Assembly: GCA_035307785.1 (NCBI GenBank)
Contig: DATGHS010000469.1
Coordinates: 1-16,813, forward strand
Length of the DNA: 16,813 nt
Direction: 5' to 3'
Source: DATGHS01 sp035307785
GTDB taxonomy: Bacteria > Planctomycetota > Planctomycetia > Gemmatales > Gemmataceae
Below, piece by piece: positions 14,731 to 16,813 of this stretch. The translations under genes and the position numbers were made by a program. The notes below the pieces were generated by a model, which was not told the origin of the DNA, searched no databases, and saw only the letters and a program-made list of their open reading frames with translations. Each line of letters begins with the position of its first letter. Position 1 is the stretch's first letter.

Positions 14731-15255
14731 GTGCGTCGCTTCGTTACCACTATCCTGATTTCCGCAGCCCTGGCCACGATTGTCGGCGCCCAGGGGTCGA
14801 GCAAGCCTTCGCTGGCCGAGCAGGTGAAGATGATCCAGCGCAACCGCGAGCTGTACCGGATCGCGGTGCACAACGGCCTCAATCAAACTGAGAAGGTTGA
14901 TCCGCTGGATCATGCCCGCATCTCAGCCGAACTCGCCAAGGACTTTGGAGACGAGATGCGCAAGGCCGCCGCCAGCCACGATGCTGCCCGCGTGGTGGAA
15001 CTGGGCCAACATCTCAACCGCGTGGTCGATCAGGGCGTGGCCGCGAACCTGTCGCAAGCCCGCAAGAACATCAAGGCCGGCTCAGAATTCGAAAAAGCCC
15101 TTTTCGATAGGCGCGACCAGGCCATTGAAGACCTGAAGTCGCTCGAAGAAAACATCCGGCAGAACTTGGGCCCCGATTCCAAGGAAGTGGAGACTGTGCT
15201 GAAAGGGCTTCGGGACGGGCAAAAGAACATAGAAAAGGCCGCAGAAGCAAAGTAG
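14731..15255 (+). CDS. Secreted helical protein of the sigma operon
   Basis: The protein has 174 residues from GTG 14731, 3 bases after the anti-sigma stop. A signal peptide is clear (MRRFVTTILISAALATIVGA, cleavage near residue 20). The mature part is helical and highly charged (SLAEQVKMIQRNRELYRIAV, LGQHLNRVVDQGVAANLSQA, RDQAIEDLKSLEENIRQNLG) with no Cys and no recognised domain. Its helical style resembles the periplasmic part of the anti-sigma factor, so the two may interact outside the cell membrane; this is inference. Its TAG stop lies inside the left arm of the hairpin at 15252-15279. Confidence 0.75.
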   Translation: MRRFVTTILISAALATIVGAQGSSKPSLAEQVKMIQRNRELYRIAVHNGLNQTEKVDPLDHARISAELAKDFGDEMRKAAASHDAARVVELGQHLNRVVDQGVAANLSQARKNIKAGSEFEKALFDRRDQAIEDLKSLEENIRQNLGPDSKEVETVLKGLRDGQKNIEKAAEAK

Positions 15256-15279
15256 GTCAGGCTTTCCAGCCTGACCTAC
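15252..15279. repeat. 12-bp perfect hairpin between convergent genes
   Basis: Arms GTAGGTCAGGCT and AGCCTGACCTAC pair perfectly over 12 bp with a TTCC loop. The left arm contains the TAG stop of the upstream gene (15253-15255), and the convergent gene ends at 15305. There is no T-run, but the strong stem could halt or protect transcripts from both sides. The sequence resembles GTCAGGCT...AGCCTGAC repeats I associate with planctomycete intergenic regions, so it may be an interspersed repeat that landed on the stop codon. Confidence 0.7.
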
Positions 15280-15304
15280 CGCGACTTCCAGAACACCCTT
15301 TCGT

Positions 15305-16375
15305 TCACGCCATCGGTCCTGAACCGGGATTCTCGTTGAAGTTGTAGCCGAGTCCATTTTGGCCTGCACCAAGCGTAATCGAACTTACGTCGACCCCGGC
15401 CAGGCCGCCCAGGTTCCCCGCGGTCGAGGTATCGCTGCCGCCATTCGACTGCACGACCGTTAGCGAATATGTGCCGGCCGCCAGATTGTCGAAGAAATAG
15501 AAGCCGTTCTGGTCGGTCACCGCATAGAGCGTGACCGAATTGCCGTTCACGTCCGTGCCGGTTAGTTGAACCATGATGCCGGCCGCAGGGCCTCCCGACT
15601 GCAGCGTAATCGTGCCCGACAGGCTGGCCGGTATTGGCGTCGAAGAATTGCCTTTTTGCACGGCCCATTCCTCGTAGCCACCGTTGGTGGCGAAATTATC
15701 GCCGAAGCGCGAGAAGAGGTAGACATACGGATTCGCGTTGCCGCTGGTATCGGCCTTCAAGAAGTATGAATCCGGCACGAGCAGCGTCATGTCGCTGGAA
15801 CCCGAACCGTGGCTCAAGCGGGCGTTCAATTCCACCCAATTCGACCCACCGCCGGCATTCATGTCATAAAGCGCCGAAATGCCGGCTAGTTGCCCGCCGG
15901 AATAGCCGGTCAGGTTGCCGCTGTCGCCTTCAAAGATTTGCAGTTGATCCAGCGACACCAACGGCTGGGACGACTTCTGATTGATGTCGAGCAGGAATTC
16001 GCGATAGTTCACGCCGTTGACGCTTACCAACGGAATATCGCTGAGCTGGATCGAGCGCGTGAACGTCGGGCTCTTGTTCTCGTTGAATTGCAGCGGTCGG
16101 GCGTCGGTGTTGTAGCCCTGCTCGGCGGTCGCTCCGCCCAGAGCGTGAATGCGCACAAACGACTGGATCACGCCGCTGCCGGCCGGCTGGGTGTCCCCCT
16201 GCTGGAAGACGGCCCCGCCGATCGTGCCCGAGGCCCCAGCCGTGGACAGGTCCACGGTTGCCGACGGCACGACCCGTTCGTCCAGGGTTTCAAGCTGGAG
16301 GCGGCACTCGCGTTTTGCCGGCCGATTCGAGCCCGGAGATAAAGTGGCAAATAGTTGAGACAAGAAACGCATCAT
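15305..16375 (-). CDS. Exported planctomycete protein with SdrD B-like domain
   Basis: The protein has 356 residues. ATG 16375 is chosen because GGAGG (16388-16384) is 8 bases upstream; an upstream ATG at 16462 is not supported. The N-terminus carries the planctomycete export-type motif ECRLQLETLDERVVPSA (about 23-39) after a short region with no strong hydrophobic core. Residues ~65-240 form a domain I recognise from unnamed extracellular proteins (VIQSFVRIHALG, EQGYNTDARPLQFNENKSPT, REFLLDINQ, FSRFGDNFATNGGYEEWAV). Residues 251-312 look like an SdrD B/Cna-B beta-sandwich (SGTITLQSGGPAAGIMVQLT, TDQNGFYFFDNLAAGTYSLT). The tail is Gly/Asn-rich and has no anchor. It is probably at the cell surface or secreted, role unknown. 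It converges on the sigma operon. Confidence 0.85.
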   Translation of the reverse strand: MMRFLSQLFATLSPGSNRPAKRECRLQLETLDERVVPSATVDLSTAGASGTIGGAVFQQGDTQPAGSGVIQSFVRIHALGGATAEQGYNTDARPLQFNENKSPTFTRSIQLSDIPLVSVNGVNYREFLLDINQKSSQPLVSLDQLQIFEGDSGNLTGYSGGQLAGISALYDMNAGGGSNWVELNARLSHGSGSSDMTLLVPDSYFLKADTSGNANPYVYLFSRFGDNFATNGGYEEWAVQKGNSSTPIPASLSGTITLQSGGPAAGIMVQLTGTDVNGNSVTLYAVTDQNGFYFFDNLAAGTYSLTVVQSNGGSDTSTAGNLGGLAGVDVSSITLGAGQNGLGYNFNENPGSGPMA

Positions 16376-16711
16376 CGTGAGTGCCTCCGAAAACAAATTG
16401 ATTTGTCGATCACGAAGGGTCTCGGGGCCTCTTGCACCGATTCCCCAAGAACGCGCCGCCAAGGCGCGCTCATTTTCCGACGGGAGGTGTCAAACGCGTG
16501 AACGGGATCGAGTTTTAACCTTCAGCGTCCATACTGCGGTCCGACCAGAATGGGGGAAAACCAATGCGGGCGATTTGCGAATCGGGATTCAGACCGAAAT
16601 CTAGGTCATGAATTCTAATGAGTCAAATGAGAAGGGGAACAAGAAATAGGAAATCGGCGTCATTTTCGGAAAAATCGCTACAATCCGCTGCGAAACTGTT
16701 TTCAGGCCGGG
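16376..16711. other. Noncoding region upstream of the exported protein gene
   Basis: About 335 bases carry no recognisable gene on either strand; the plus-strand frame 16377-16604 lacks family features and covers the Shine-Dalgarno of the opposite gene. Two short palindromes lie in the probable leader of the exported protein: ACAAAT/ATTTGT (16393-16398 and 16401-16406), 5 bases from the Shine-Dalgarno, and a 9-bp stem (16449-16457 with 16463-16471) with one G-U pair on the minus strand. A TACAAT (16679-16684) could be a plus-strand -10 box but has no matching -35. Confidence 0.5.
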
Positions 16712-16813
16712 ATGCCTCAAAGAAAAGTGGAGCGCGCGCCCAATGGTATCTGCGATGCAACACGTCCAGGCAGGCGTAGTGACGTCTTAGCCATCTGGCT
16801 TTCGTATCGGCTT
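16712..16813 (+). CDS. Possible start of a gene running off the right edge
   Basis: ATG 16712 opens a frame of 34 codons without a stop to the window edge (MPQRKVERAPNGICDATRPG...). It is Arg-rich and matches nothing I know. The preceding bases (AGGCCGGG) give only a weak ribosome site, and a TACAAT box lies 28 bases upstream. The frame is too short to separate a real gene from chance. Confidence 0.2.
   Translation, partial: MPQRKVERAPNGICDATRPGRRSDVLAIWLSYRL

Noticed and set aside
16377..16604. Plus-strand open frame of 75 codons
   Set aside because: It covers the ribosome site and leader of the opposite gene and has no family features.

Overview
The window looks like a piece of a Planctomycetota chromosome, probably from the Gemmatales/Pirellulales side. 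I infer this from gene content, not from a marker gene. The signs are a TPR protein fused to the start of a 2OG-Fe(II) oxygenase-like domain, a secreted WD40 protein, a TIGR03067-type gene, an exported protein with the LQLETLDERVVPSA-type N-terminus, a beta-propeller/diheme cytochrome fusion, and an ECF sigma/anti-sigma operon. Base composition is moderately GC-rich. No tRNA, rRNA, CRISPR array or transposase was seen.

Layout. 1-8667 is almost entirely minus-strand. It holds a truncated TPR/2OG-oxygenase gene (running off the left edge), a 718-residue WD40 protein with 14 repeats, and a tight run of small genes. Read in the direction of transcription, that run is: a damaged BrnT-like toxin, a CopG-type antitoxin, a coiled-coil protein, a small Cys-motif protein and a SMI1/KNR4 protein. 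Upstream of the run come a cytochrome P450, a ParE-like toxin with its antitoxin, and a DUF2817 zinc-peptidase-like gene with its own terminator. 8753-15255 is plus-strand: an ArsR/SRPBCC pair behind a promoter with a palindromic operator, a long REP-like hairpin, the propeller/cytochrome gene, a trio of tiny genes joined by ATGA overlaps (the first with a ParB-like look), a frameshifted TIGR03067 gene, and the sigma / anti-sigma / secreted helical protein operon. That operon ends in a 12-bp hairpin facing a convergent minus-strand exported protein (15305-16375). The last ~440 bases are mostly without recognised genes.

How the parts relate. Six neighbouring gene pairs share a 4-base ATGA stop/start overlap (at 3957, 5078, 7109, 12115, 12351 and 13921), so translational coupling is the dominant style and helps fix several starts. 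The sequence supports two toxin-antitoxin loci. One of them (5078-5354) looks degraded: a reading-frame break and an in-frame TGA separate a recognisable N-terminus from an intact C-terminal part, while the antitoxin is intact. The least explained parts are the three-gene cassette at 11822-12536 and the SMI1-containing cluster at 3295-5354. I do not claim a proven new system for either.
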